This document shows positions 35,618 through 49,500 of a DNA stretch of 64,000 nucleotides, piece by piece. Position 1 is the first letter of the stretch; every line of letters begins with the position of its first letter. The position numbers and the translations under genes are program-made. Under the pieces are notes generated by a model, which had not been told where the DNA came from, ran no database searches, and saw nothing but the letters and a program-made list of their open reading frames with translations. The stretch covers positions 12,146,078-12,210,077 of the forward strand of contig OX453279.1 of assembly GCA_949710005.1 (NCBI GenBank), given 5' to 3'. The DNA is from Ricordea florida (lineage: Eukaryota; Cnidaria; Anthozoa; Corallimorpharia; Ricordeidae).

Positions 35618-36088
35618 ATGGCGGATTTCAGAGGAATGTACGAAATTGTTAAAGAGATGATTGCAACCTTAGAAAGTCCATTTGGTTCGTATGAAATAGA
35701 TGGTATGCTTCTTAGAATTGACTTTATGTGCAGAACTCTCGTGAATATGGATAACAATTCGCAATTAGATGAAATCGTTTGGCTTCTGGGACAAGCCGCA
35801 TTAAATCTTAGGGATCGAAGTGAACAAGTGAATCATCATGAAGGTATTCCTCAAATATACTCGGGAAATCGTGGAAGACCATCATTTGAGGTTAAAGAAG
35901 AACAGTCATCGTTGCTTGTAGAGCAAGGGTTTCAGGTACCTGTCATAGCCAAGCTACTTAAAGTTTCTACCAGAACATTTTGGATAAACCACGTGACAGT
36001 ACAGGAGTGCTCAACGAATGTTTTTTCTAGAAAGGTGTTTTATTGCATGTTACGATGTTTTGCAATCTGCGGAGTCGTTTTTGGTTAA
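35618..36088 (+). pseudogene. Transposase remnant, N-terminal helix-turn-helix part only
   Basis: The frame starts MADFRGMYEIVKEMIATL and contains GNRGRPSFEVKEEQSSLLVE then VPVIAKLLKVSTRTFW, the usual lead-in (GRP + HTH of the AELLGVS-RTIWRR type) to integrase-core transposases of animals. After STRTFW the homology stops and the frame runs on with no core domain, so an internal deletion removed the DDE region. Confidence 0.5.
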
Positions 36089-36883
36089 TAATTAACTCGC
36101 GTGGGAAAAAAAGAGCCGCTCCTCACTGCCAGCAAGCAACGGTTATTCAATTATTTTAGCCAGCAAGCAAAGGCCTATTTACTCAGTTGTTGCCAGCAAG
36201 CTTTCAATTCCAAGGAAAAACTCCCAGCCAGAATTTTTATTGCGTTGTTTTGCCAGCGGCTTATTTTGACTTTTCAGATCTGCCAGCCAGGAAGTTTATT
36301 TAGAAGTTGCTTTTTGCCAACATCTAATTTGAGTTTTTGTTATCTGTAGCCTGGATTTGTTATATTGGTGTGTGACATGACTCCTAAATTACATGATTAG
36401 AGATCTCTAGCTAGAGAACACTGCAAAAGGCTGCAGGTCAGCTAGAAATAAAGCATGCCATTCTTTTCCCAGCAAGTTTTTATGTTTTAATTTAATATGC
36501 GAGCAAGTTTATCGGTATTTCAGAAAAAAGCTAACAAGGTTCTGGCTCAAATGTAAATTTCCCAGCCAGCTCAGTACGGTCTGCGGAGCGGGTATTTGGG
36601 GGAGCGGCTCCGCTAGGTACTCTTGACAGTACGAGCCTTGCGTATGTATTCAGCGGTTTCTCGTAGCAACGTGCGAGTCGAATGTTCAAACTAGCATAAA
36701 ATGATCAAACTTGAATGTCGCATCGTGAAAATCCAATGGAGCATTGTCAAACAAGGCTATAAAACTGTGAGATTTGAATGAAGAAATGTGAAAGAAGAAT
36801 ATCGAACACAAGACTTAGGTTGCAAATTACGATCAGCATGTAGAATAGTGAAACTTGAATTTTGGCGGGGATATAACGCCATA

Positions 36884-39800
36884 AAGAAGCGATATGTGGG
36901 AAAAACAACAATATTACTCCTCAATCGCCGGATATACTTTTCTTCCGATTTAGCCTTATTGGCCCTGTTCCCGCTAATCTCTTTCCACACGACCACGCAG
37001 AAAAAAAAAACTTGAGTTTGAATAAGAAAAGATCCATGGATGATTTTGAAATAAGGCGCCTCGCTTTTATGCCTTCAGGGACACCGCAGACCGCGAGCAG
37101 CGCAGGCTTGCTCATTCTCGACGACGACGATAGACTTATAGAAAACCGAAACCTAGACTCGTGCTACCACAGGTAGCCCGAGTAATAAGGACGACTTGAA
37201 GTCACACGGAGGCAATCAGTTTTAATGTCTATCTTAGCCTTCAATGCCTGCCTGTCTGTTCGTTGACTGCCCGATGTATAAACATTGGATACTTTCAAAC
37301 AGTTCTTTCTAGTTTATTCGGTATTTATTGGAAACTGTGCAATAGTAGACCACCAGTTCTAAAGTAGGGTGTAATCGTAGTCTTTTGAGCGTACGAATGT
37401 AGTATGTGCAGTTACTACACTCAAGAATACAGGGAGCGAAAAGTCATTTGGCCGTGTCACGCAACGCTTTACTCAAAAAAAAAAAAGAAGAAAAGCTGGC
37501 GAAAGAAAATTCTGTCTTGATTTTTATCTTTCACTTTATTTTAATATTTTTTGTTACCCTCGACATTTTACTCTCGACTCTCGAGAATTAGATACACTCT
37601 CATTTCACACGAAACCACGCTAATGTAACTGTACCGATAACACTAGAAAAGGTTGATGACAGTAAGTTTTTTTCGGTGTATGTTGGCTTGTACTCCAGTA
37701 CCGATGGTAATTTGTGAAAGACGATAACTGCAAAAATAAAGAAGGTGACTAAGCTACTCGACATTCTTGCGCAGTTAATTTGTGCATTATATTCTCGACA
37801 TAGGAGCATGACTTCATTTAAAGTTACTGGCCAGCATAGTTCGATTTTTCATTTTTGTTCCTTTAAAAAAAAGAACATGCATTCTCAAAGCGTCTTGAAA
37901 AAATTCCCCGTCGGTTAATAATGAAATCGAAATGTTTAATCGTTATATTATTAGGTAAATACTAACAACGTTTAATAAAGTCCAGTCCAAAGTCCAGTCC
38001 TTCTTTTCGAGATGGCCTGTTAAATGCCGTTTAGTGTCCAGTATTCTTCTTCCATATTTCATTAAAGACCTTTAACAACGACGAACATCAAAATGAAAAA
38101 ACCTTGCAAGTCATTTCAGTTGAATCATTCTAGAGGCAGAACAATAAGAATACCAAGGTAGTTTTCAGAAGGTTTTTTAATTACACACAGACCACGAACA
38201 TGACAATATTATTGCTATCGTGAGGTCCCGGAAAATGTCGATTAATGTACATCTCCATCTTGCGCTATGATAACTTCTCAGCAAAGGCTTGGTCTGCCAG
38301 GGGACCGGCCACGATTCATATAGTTTTTCCTTGCTTAACATAAGGAACGAAGGTTCAATAAACATATCTTTGTTGAAAGGTAAAAATTACGACACACTAT
38401 TTGAGAACTGTTCTTAATACAACCAGCATTTGCGTTAAAGACTACTCGGTTCTAGGGCGGTAACACTGGAAAACACTTCATATTTACTAGAATCATTCTG
38501 TTTTCGACAGTAGAATAGTACTTTCACCGTTGGTGTGTTTTCAAAAGCATTTGACGTGTCCCAGGCTAAAGGATACTTTCTTGCTAATCGACAATTCGGC
38601 CCTTTCAAGCCAACAGTCGTTTACTATGACAAGTTCTTTAATGATAAGGTGGATATTGCATGATAACACCGCAACCTTTAGGTTTCTATCGGCTGACAGT
38701 CCTATATATCACAACACCGAGAACCAGCCCTCAAATTGTTTTATCAAGCGAAATGTTTGTTACCTTATGCGGGCTTTATATAACTGACTCTGTGGAGTAA
38801 AGCCGATGTTGCCTATGGATAGATAGACAACACAGCCAATCAGATCGCTAGTTTACTCAACACTGGGTGGCAAAACACGACTGAGTACTTTTACTAGTCA
38901 GTTTCCATGTATTTGACCCTGAAGCGAGAAGGAAAATAATGCCCCGCAACACTGTAAAACTGGCTTCTCAATAAATTTTAAATGGCGCGTCACTCAAGAG
39001 AAGAGAACGCACATTGTCTGCTTTACTGCCGAATGTATTTAAAGTGAAAAACTGTGTAACAAAGTATTATATCTGCACTCGTTTTTGTTCGTATTCGCGC
39101 TTTAAAATGCCGTTTGAACAACTTTCACGAAGTCTTCTGATAATACAAGTAATACTTCCGGGACAGGTTCTTGCCAATTTGCTGGCGGTATTTGGTGTAA
39201 ATTTCTTTACTTGTATGTTGTGAACCCCTTTGCAAAAGAGGATGTGGAAATGAACTGCTCGTAACACTAGGAAACCTTCTTTCGAATGGTAAGAAGAGAT
39301 CCTAAAGCACGCTCCGATGCTGAGCTGTCACTGACTTTAATAAGCTGCCTACACATGTGAATGAATGACATGTAATACTATAGCAGATTACCATACATGT
39401 ACTTCAGATGGGCCGAAGAGATTGCTAATACAGCATAATTTGAAAAAACTGGTTGTAACCTTGAACTTGGCGCGTTTCAGTGGCCTTTGTGACAGTTGCT
39501 AAGAGCTGCTTTAGAATTGTTACTACGCAGCTGCTAGGCTTGCGGTATAGCTAAATAACTAACAATAGAAAGAGGAAGATAACAAAGGAATTCTTTAAGG
39601 TGGAGGAAAATTGAACTCCATAAGAGAGAGTTTGCTTGACAATCGGAAAAAAAAACTTAAACTGCCAACCGAGATACTTTAAATTTTAAATTATAATTCA
39701 ACTTTGCCATCTACAGCTTAAAGAAAACGGGAAACTTAACTACAGTTCCATTGTAGCCGTTAGCTAGATCTGCATTCAGTAATTATAAGTAACAAATTAT

Positions 39801-40549
39801 TTGGCTACCCTGACTTAAGTGAGCAATTCCAACTTCTCTATTTACGTCGAATGTCGGCTTGGAGGACCTAAGGTGAATTAAAAAATCAGCCGCATAAAAA
39901 CAAGCATGCAAATAAACAAAAAACAAGCTTTCCTCGAAACTTTGGAAAGTATTGTTTTGCTTCTGATTGCGATTTCATAGCATCGGCTGGGCCAGGTTTC
40001 GTAGGCGAGCCAATGTATACCCAGGGTCAGAGGTCACTGATGAGTACCTTACTGTTTAACCCTGGATAAGCCTTACAGACTGGCATCATAAAACTGAAAA
40101 AGGGAAGTGGAAATTGCTTCGCTGAAGGCCAGCAAGGTACACATTTTGAACTGTCCCACTGTTTTAGCTACGTACAAGCAAAGGACAGAAATACAGCAGC
40201 GATTGCTACAGTCTGTATATCGGACTTTGTTAACAGCAGAAACTGTGAGAAAAACATAAGAATAAGATATAATAACTAAATAAGCTACATAGAGCAAAAG
40301 CGCACTATAACTAAGCTAAGGCCTCACAAGGTTTAGCCAAGAGATGTTAAGTTATGATCTTAATTCGAGACCAAATCTTGCTTTCATTAACCACATTACA
40401 TAATTTAAATCTTTTCAAATAAGTCATTTTGCATTTCAGATTGACTGGTGTTACAGAATACTGTTTTATTCTTTCTCGGGAATAGGTTTACCAATATTTA
40501 CCAGAAACCGTAAGCAGCTTCCATTGACCCGTTTCTGTACAAATTCTTC
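36884..40549. other. Gene-poor stretch downstream of CDV3
   Basis: I see no exon, RNA gene or complete mobile element in this 3.7 kb. A purine tract lies at 37475-37495. The first few hundred bases left of 40550 should hold the CDV3 3' UTR. Confidence 0.5.
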
Positions 40550-43500
40550 CTAGCTCCTTGTCAACGCGTCAAATTTATTCTCCAAGTCCAGCTGTGGACG
40601 GCGATCAGCAGGGTTTTCATGGGTGCGTGAGCCATGTTTCACAGTTTCAAAACTCTTTCCACCACTTGGCTCTTTGCTAATGACAAACATCAACACAAGA
40701 CAATGCCTTTTCTACTGTATCTACATTCATTCCTGTAAGCACTACTTTCCTTTTTCACTACGTACTATGCTAAAAGTAATTATTACTGTATTTGCACATT
40801 TTCCATTTTGTAACTGTCTATCCAGTTTGATCGACCAGGTGTATACAAATCTCAGGTTTTAAAAAGCCAAGCAAAGTCGCCTTACATTAGCTGATGTCTA
40901 TGTGTAAAGTTGTGACTGGCTGTAAAAGCAATATTGGTCATTACAGGCATGTGATGGGCTGTGTCAGTTATCTCGGGATGCTATAAAAGTCTGTGTTGGT
41001 GTTGTAGATAAGTAGTTTGCAGGATACAGTTAGTTGTTAGCATCGGTTAAGAGGTGATTAATGTACAATCTAAGTTACAGTAATAAACCAACCTTACATT
41101 TGTTTAACTGTTTTGTGTGATATAAAGTAAAAGTTTACATAACAACACGAAAAGGCATTGGGCAAATCAGGAAGAAATGAAAACAGTAATGTATGGGGCG
41201 CCTTTCCAGTCAATCTTCAAACAACCTTAATATACAATACATCCATTACATTTCTGTGCCATATTTTTTATTTCCTTTCTGTATATTTTTTATTTTGCTT
41301 CATTTTTTATTTTGCTTCTATATTTTTATATCCCCCCCTATTAATTTAAATATATACGTGTGTCATTTTTTTTATTTTGTTCTCTTTATTTTATATGCGT
41401 TCTATATTTTTTATATTTATTCCATATATTTTTTTTTCGTTCTGATTGGGATTTTTTATTTTCTTTCTAATTAGTATGCAACACGTGATCACATGACCGC
41501 GATGCACTTTTTCATACCGCCATTTTGGCTTTCGTTCACATGGAAGAAGATCTGTATAGTGCTTGCCGTGCGGCCGCGGATGCCTTAGAGATTTTAAGTA
41601 ATTTGAGACCTGGTTTTACGAGAAATGTTATACCTCGGATAAATTCAACGGCAGTCTCTCTCAGTCAGCCGAACAACGGGGATCATCAGGTGAACAAAGT
41701 AATAAATTTCACAGTGTTCACAAGTTGGTAGTCTATGATTAACTGTAAATGCTGGGAACACCTGCTCTGAAACATACAGTAGTTACCACCAAAACAGCAT
41801 TATCGTTTCTTATGTTGAACTGATTCCTAAGGATGTCTATGCATCTCAAATATTGAGTTCACCATCGTCATTCGAAGGGTGACAGGAGACTTCCAAAATG
41901 TGCAGTTGTTGTGGTGTGAGCTGAACATCAACTGCTGCTGGTACGATACCATACGATAATGCTGTTTTGGTGGTCATGTGATCACGTGTTGCATACTAAT
42001 TAGAAAGACAATAAAAAATCCTTATGAAATAAAGAGAACAAAACAAAAAGAGATGAGCTTAACACGTATATAAAAATTAATAGGAAGGGATATAAAAAAT
42101 ATAGAAGCAAAATGAAAATAATGAAGCAAAATAAAAAAATATACAGAAAGGAAATATAAAATATGGCACAGAAATGTAATGGATGTATTGTATATTAAGG
42201 ATGTTTGAATATTGACTGGAAAGGCGTGCCATAGTACTGTTCAGGTTCATTTCTAAGGTATTTTAAAGCAGGACCAGAGGGTAGTATTGATGTTGGCCAA
42301 GTTATGAACGTCACTGCTCTCACTGCAAGTATTCTGTACATGTAGTCAGTACTGGACCTTATCAACAAGGGCTTTACCCACCTTTTCTGCGTTGCCATGG
42401 CAACAGACAGCGAGGGAAAAGCAATCTCACTATCAATTTCGGGGGTTTTTGATTTAAGAGCTGGTCCTCTTCTTCCAGGAGCTCGATAAGCTGGTGGTCT
42501 ATAGGCACCCACTGGTTTAGGTTCCTCTATAACCTGTGAAGCTAAAAAACACACTTCCATAGGGCATGCAATGTTGATAACAACAATACTGTAGTTATAC
42601 TATGTTTGATTGACGATGAGGTGGGATTTTCATAAAGGTTTAAGACTGTCTGGTCTCACCCATAGCACACAAGCTGTTTCAAGTATTACTTTCATTTCTG
42701 AGCAAATGGATGGATTATACGGGTTGTGTCCAAGTCATGTATTATAGAACTTTAGAGCTGTAGCAGGATGAGAACAACAATGAGTTAAATTGATGAAAGC
42801 ATTTGTTCGTACTTTGCGATTAAGATAAACTCTTAGTCTAAACTGGGTGGTATTTTATTATACATTGCATGCTCTTGCCTTGTGTAACAAGGCATCATCA
42901 TTTAAGACCTTTCTAACCTCTTGATTTTTCATAGACAAAAAGTACATGTATGTATGGAAATTCATAGAACAGGTGCCATGCTAGTGTGATAAAATACCGC
43001 AAAAACTCTTGACACTAGAAAAGTACAAACAAAAATAGTCACGGCACAGAAGACAGTTTATTGGAAAAAGCACAAGAAATTGGGTAAATCAAACGAATTG
43101 ATAAAGTACTGGTAAGTTATACCACCGTAAGGTAAAAGGGAGGTGCAGACGTTTTGAGCGTTAGCCCTTTGTTGGAGCGAATGAGAGGATTGTGGGTTAT
43201 GTTCAATTTATATAGAGAAGTTTGGAGCCATGCAGAAAAAGCAGCCCAGTTATCATAACAACTGTACACCTGGCTATAATACATTTAATAGGATAAGTAA
43301 AAAAAGCTGTAATCACAAGCCTCCCAGTCCTGTGACTTGGCTTTTGGTTTGCTGGACTCTTCATTGCATTATATGCAGTCTAAGACAGTTCATTTAGAAA
43401 CGAAACCTATGTGCAACAGTTCATAAACAAATGATAATTATTATTAGCCTAGTAATTCTAAGGATCTTATCTGCAGCACATAATAACTGTAAACATTAAG

Positions 43501-46500
43501 CAGAGAGTTGAAAAAAGAGTTGAAATTGTTTTAGCAATTTTTTCTTTTCTGTGGTCTGTATGCAGATCTTCTGCTACTTACTTTGCTGCTGTCTGTGTAA
43601 AGGTTAAGCATTTTGCAGCTAGGAAATGTCAACTACCACTAACTAATAATATGTCTTTTAAAATTTTTCATATTATCAGACTGAACACTGCCACAAAAAA
43701 AAAGAAAGAAAGAAAGAAAGCTCTCTTTCAGAAACACTGCAGCATGCTGGAACAGTCACTTGAACCAAGACATTCCAGACAGGAGCAAAATGCAATGTAC
43801 AAGTACAAAAAAAAAAGAAAAAAATCAGCAGAGAGATAGAGAGTGACCTGTAGATGACAGTAGCTATTGTGACACAAGGTACCTGCAGACTGTGATGAAG
43901 GAAGCTGCCATGGCCCTGCAGTCTTGTCTTTTTTTAAAGAAAACTCCCCTAAAGAAATAAATGTCCAAAGAGTTAAAGGACCCATTTTGCCAGCAGTAGC
44001 AGCAGTGCACTTAATGCATTTATGGTATGAGTAAGATGCCTTTCATGATAAACAGCATGTTTTCAAGAAATGAACTCTTACGGCCTGCACTGTACTTTCA
44101 ACTGGTGAATTTGCAAGATGACATAATCAAACAAATCTACTGTATGCTAAGCCTTTCCCTAGTGTGACAAGCAACTTCCAATGTGCCACAAAGAACTAAT
44201 TTAACTTGTAGGTGAAATGATGCACTTTTAGAATCTAGCACTGATGGCCTGACAATTCTGCAAAACTCTTACAGGAACCAACTTGTATCTTAATGAAGTC
44301 AAACATTCCAGAATAAGTTGAAAGTCACTTGTACGCTTTATAGACGATTTTAGTAACTGTAGTTTTAAATTTTGACATGTCCCCATTAAGTGAAGAATGA
44401 ATGAATTGAATGAATTTACAATTTATAAGGCGCAAATTCTATTTGTATATAATCAAATGCGCCATAAAACAACCACTATGGAAGACACACATAATTACAT
44501 TTTACAAGGGCCAGACCACATTACATCCACTAATCTTTTTTAACAGTGTGTGGGTTCTTTAACGTCCCACAAAGTCAGACGAACAAGGGTTGAGACAGGA
44601 CCTACAGTTTATTGGCCTTATTTGAGAAGACTAGAATGTCTAACCATTTGCATAATTTTATGTCATTGCAAAGGCAGACCCTGAGTGATGGTCCGGCTGA
44701 GGTTCGAACCAACAATCTCCCACACGATAGTAAAGTACCCTACCAATTGAGCTAACCGGTCGTCAGAAGACAATGAAGAACTACTGCATCATGAACTACC
44801 CTGGGGGGGAGAGCAGGGTTGGCACAGTGGTGAGAGTGCTTGCCTCCCACCACTGTGGCCCGGGTTCGATTCCTGGGCCCAGCGTTGTATGTGGGATAAG
44901 TTTGTTGGTTCTCTACTCTACACCGAGAGGTTTTTCTCTGGATACTCTGGTTTTCCCCTCCCCACAAAAACCAACATTTGATTTCATTGATTTAATTTAA
45001 TATGATTTGATTTGATTTCATATGTGCGTTACAGTGTCCCCAATTCGTACATCAGTGCTACATACCGTTGACACTAAAATAAAGGTCATTATTATTATTA
45101 CTATTATTATGACAATGATTTATTTTGCAGCCTAGAAGATTGTAATGAAAACAATTATTGTAAGAAGTCTGTTCTTCCTGTTAAAGCACTCAAGTATTAA
45201 ATTTTACTTATCATCAGAGCAGTGTGCCAACAAATGAAACAGAAAGCTTACAAAACTTCTTACCTTCATTATCCATATCTTCTTGTTCATTACCCTCACA
45301 AGCTTCACCATCAGAGCTTTCACTAAAAAGCAATTAATCCAAAGCTAATTTTTTTTTACCAACTGGAATGAACACTAAATCAGTGAAACCTTTTGCATTC
45401 CTTGGTAAAAATGAGGTCTTACTTGGACATACACAACATCAAATAATATAGTGAGGTTAACGGATGTCAAGAACACAAAGTGCAGAAGCTTTTGGACTAG
45501 CAATTGTTAAATAGTAACTTCAAAAAATCCAACTGGTGTTACTATATAGCATACAATGATGGCAGTTTCAAATGTCAAGGAAAAGGTAACAGTGGGAAAA
45601 AGTTGATCCATTAGTTTTACTACCCTGCAGGTAACAGCATATTTACACATGAAACATGTTAAGCATCTAGACACATACCGCCATACAAAATTCATACAAA
45701 TTCTCATGTTGATCATGACATTTGGATTGCTTACTGCAAATTTCAGGCAATAGGGTTGACAGTTTCCAGTACAGCATTACGTATCACAATAGTCTTCTGC
45801 AATTGGTGCATTTCAATCCAGATATTGTTTATGTACACTGTGTTGTTTACATTAAAGGAGTTTCACAAACCCTCTGCAACAACTTACAACAAGGCGTAAG
45901 CGCCATTTTCAAAACTGACACTACACTACAATCTTGGCTGGTCAGACCTAAAGATCCTGTTGACCCAAACAAACAGGATGGTGCTGTCTACAAGGTACCC
46001 TGTGAATGCAGTAAAGTCTAAATGGGAGAAATGGGACAACCCATGCAGGAAAGAATGTAAGAACATGAACAGAAATATATGCCTTGCATTAATTCAGAAC
46101 TCCACCATTTCAGGACACGCTAATGAACCAGACACAAACCACTGTGAGAAGAAGTGAAGTTTATTAACTGAGATAACCACTCGTACACAATGAAGGTGAA
46201 AGAGGCTACTGTAGTATCTTGTGATGTAATAGATGGATGTATAAAGTAGGGAATTATGGGTAGAATAAAAGATGGCTGGTTGAGTGCTGCACATGGCTGT
46301 TTTCTTTGTGAACTTAGGTCGAGTTCTAGACCTTTCAAATACAAAACCTATTCGCATGAGACTCAACCCTAATAACATCAACAGGGACAATGGAGCCAAA
46401 ATATCGGAAGCATGGATGCTGACAATCAGAAAACATCAAAACATGCGCATGACAAGTCAGTGGATCTCTAAAGGAAACATGGTGTACAGAAACAATACTT

Positions 46501-49500
46501 GGATCAAAATGCACCAATATCTGCAGACCACCATGATACATAATGTTGTACCAGAGACTGTTAAGCCTATCAATTGAAAAAGACTACCAGTAAGCAGTCG
46601 AAACATCATGATCAACATCCAAGTGACTCTGTCGTGAGACAAAAATCAAGTTTTATTATTATCAAGCTACCACAATGAATAACAATCTATTTGATAACAA
46701 AAAAAATGAAAATATTTGGCTTCATCACATAACACAAACCTCAGCCTCAATATAGATGTATCTCACTATCATGCAAAAGCCAAATCCAACAATGTTTTAT
46801 TATGCACACACCCGAATGCACTGGATTTGTAAACAGCCTAATTTTTGTCCATAGATATGACATCAATCTCTACATACAGTTGACCCTGAATTATCCTAAC
46901 CTGGATATCCAGGATTGTTTCTTTGGTTGTGATTTTTTTCATAAATACTTAGAAGTTGTGATGAGGAATGGCAACAAAAACCTCATCAATCTTGCCAATG
47001 TGTGTTTCAACTCAGAGTTTAAATCTGTTTCCAACTGTGTTAAGGACTTGGGGTTTACAAATTGTTTCAGTTTGTGAAAGCAGTCAAGATAAACATTGTA
47101 TACCTATGTATGACGTTTTCAGCCGAATTCTGATTGGCCTAACTGTCATGTTGCTAAGGCACTGCCATCCTTGATTAATTTATCCATGTCTGTCAGCACA
47201 CATAGTTTGGAAACGCATGTTCAATCATAAACTAAAACTACAACTTTGTCTAACAAATGAAAGTGGTGTTTTCACTATAAATGATAAACAAACAAATATT
47301 TTATGTTAAAAAAAATGAAAAACGTAGCACTTGAATCTGGAATCAGCATGCACTTATTTCAGGCACTCTTCTTCAAGAAAAAGTTTAACAATTCACAGCA
47401 CTGTTGGACACAGAATCTGAAGGTGGCTAAAGCTTCAAACCATCAAAGCAGTTGCTTAGACAAGTTTAAAAATCAAGTAGGATCTGTTCTCTATCAAATT
47501 CCATTTTCTTTATCTCCATTGTTTACAATTACGTACATTTATGACTTATCAACATTCATATTTTCAATTATCTGGACTCTAGATTATCTGAACTTTTTGC
47601 CCAAGGCCCGGCGAGTATGTATAATGTATGTTTGACTGTATATGAAAACCATTATTGTCTGCCAATATGATGAGATAAAAAGTATCAGCAAGACTTGGCT
47701 GGTTACTTGTAACCAATCAGAACTGAGAGTGACACCAAAGTACAACAATACCAGTTGGTGTGTGAACTACAGTAAGTACATCACCAGATGTTTGACTAAC
47801 GTTATTTGCAGTGACTGTATCCTTAAACCAGAATAGTCCTTTTCAGTAGGTTCCTGAAAATCAATCCATTCCTCCTCTTTCTGCAAGGAATTACCCAGAA
47901 TAAACTGTTAGAAGGCACAAAAATAAGTTAAAAATACATATATTATGCCTTACATGAGAGCTCATGAGTCACACAAATTATATAAAGAAACATTAGGGAT
48001 TGAAAGACCAACATTTATGGCAAAAGATGTGTCACTAATTTAAAAACTTTCCTTGCCTTCATGTACAGTTATCGGAGGATTAAATACAATTATTTGGATA
48101 CAAGCAGAACCTTAAAAACCCTAGTTATAACTAAAAATAACAGGGTTACAACAATCCCAGGACTCAATAAGAAAAAGCTTTGAAGTGGAGCTTGGGGGGG
48201 GGGGGGGGGGGGGTTAAAAATATTGATAAGTTATTTATGGTTGGAAAGTTCCTGCTATAACCCTGCTGTGAGATTATGTCAGTAAAAGATCATTGATTGC
48301 ATCCTGCCATAGACATTGAAGATCTGAAAGTCACAAAGACTATTGTACTGCATATTATAAAACATGGTGATCAGATATCCATAACAAAAAACAAGAGCCT
48401 GTTTCCCTTGAAAAATAAATAAACAAAGAAAAACAGGGAAAGAAAACAAGACAAATTGTCTAAATCTAAATCTTGTTTGTTGGCAAAATCTTCTAGGACA
48501 TCATGCCAACTCTAAAATAATAATAAATACACATAAAACTAGGTTAAAATATACAAAATAATAGTAAAAACTAAAACTAGTTAAAAAAATATATTGAAAA
48601 CTACTGATAAAATTTAAATTAAATTAGTTTGCTTTTAAAAGTACACAGGGATTTGCTGGAAACAGTTTCTTCTGGAAGTTTGTTCCATTCAATTATTGCC
48701 CTGGGAAAGAAAGAAAATCTAAAAATATCTCTATGTCCTTTTGGAAAAATAAATTTAAAATCATGGCTTCCCCGAGTCCTCCTTTCTTTGCCCCCATTTA
48801 GGAGGCCATGGAACATCTTGTATATAGTGGAGAGCCTTGCATGCCTTCTCATTGTTTCAATTGTTTCCCACTGTTGGTCTAGCAGCATTTCCGTTGAGCT
48901 CGTAGTTCGATCGTAATTTCCAGTGACAAAGCAGGCTGCTTTCCATTGTACCCTTTCTACAGCGGCTTTGTCTTTCTGGTAGTGTCGGTCCCATGTGCTA
49001 CAGGCATACTGGAGTTTTGGCCTCACAAGTGTCATTGTGGTTTCTTTCACTGACAGTTCCACAAGTTTCGCGTGATAAGACTTAAGACCGTATTTGTTCT
49101 AGATGTGCTTTGAAGTCTGATCCATGATGCTGTTTAAAAAAGCACCCTAAAATCTATAAAATGTGTTTTAAAAGTAGTGGAGTAAGCAGCAGAGTACATT
49201 GTCAGCTGCACTGAATCCTACCAGAACATGTTTTGACAGTTGTTGTTGTTAAAAGCATGAATGTTTTTTCCTTCAGGTGCAAGAAAAAGCAATCTGGAAA
49301 TAATTTATCCCTAATAATAACCTTACGATCATATTCGCTGACCAGTTGATTGTCTTTTTCTGCAGGTTAGATACATTGCACAATCGATCAAATATTATTC
49401 TCTCACCACCACAAGTCGGACGCCATGGAATAAAACCAGTTACCTTTCATATCAAAGAAACACTGCGGTTCGTGAATTTCTTTAAGACCAAGCTGATAGT

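Larger units (their letters stand above)
33391..36883. mobile_element. DNA transposon with ~240-bp inverted ends, itself split by a second transposon
   Basis: The left arm is 33391-33525 plus 35440-35590; the right arm is 36640-36883. Ends read TATGGCGTTATATCCCCGCC and its inverse, flanked by AAG on both sides. Removing 33524-35439 restores a left arm colinear with the right arm. The left arm's inner part has a GATCATTTTATGCTAGTTT unit three times in tandem (35480-35543); the right arm has one. The internal gene at 35618-36088 is the remnant of its transposase. Confidence 0.75.
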
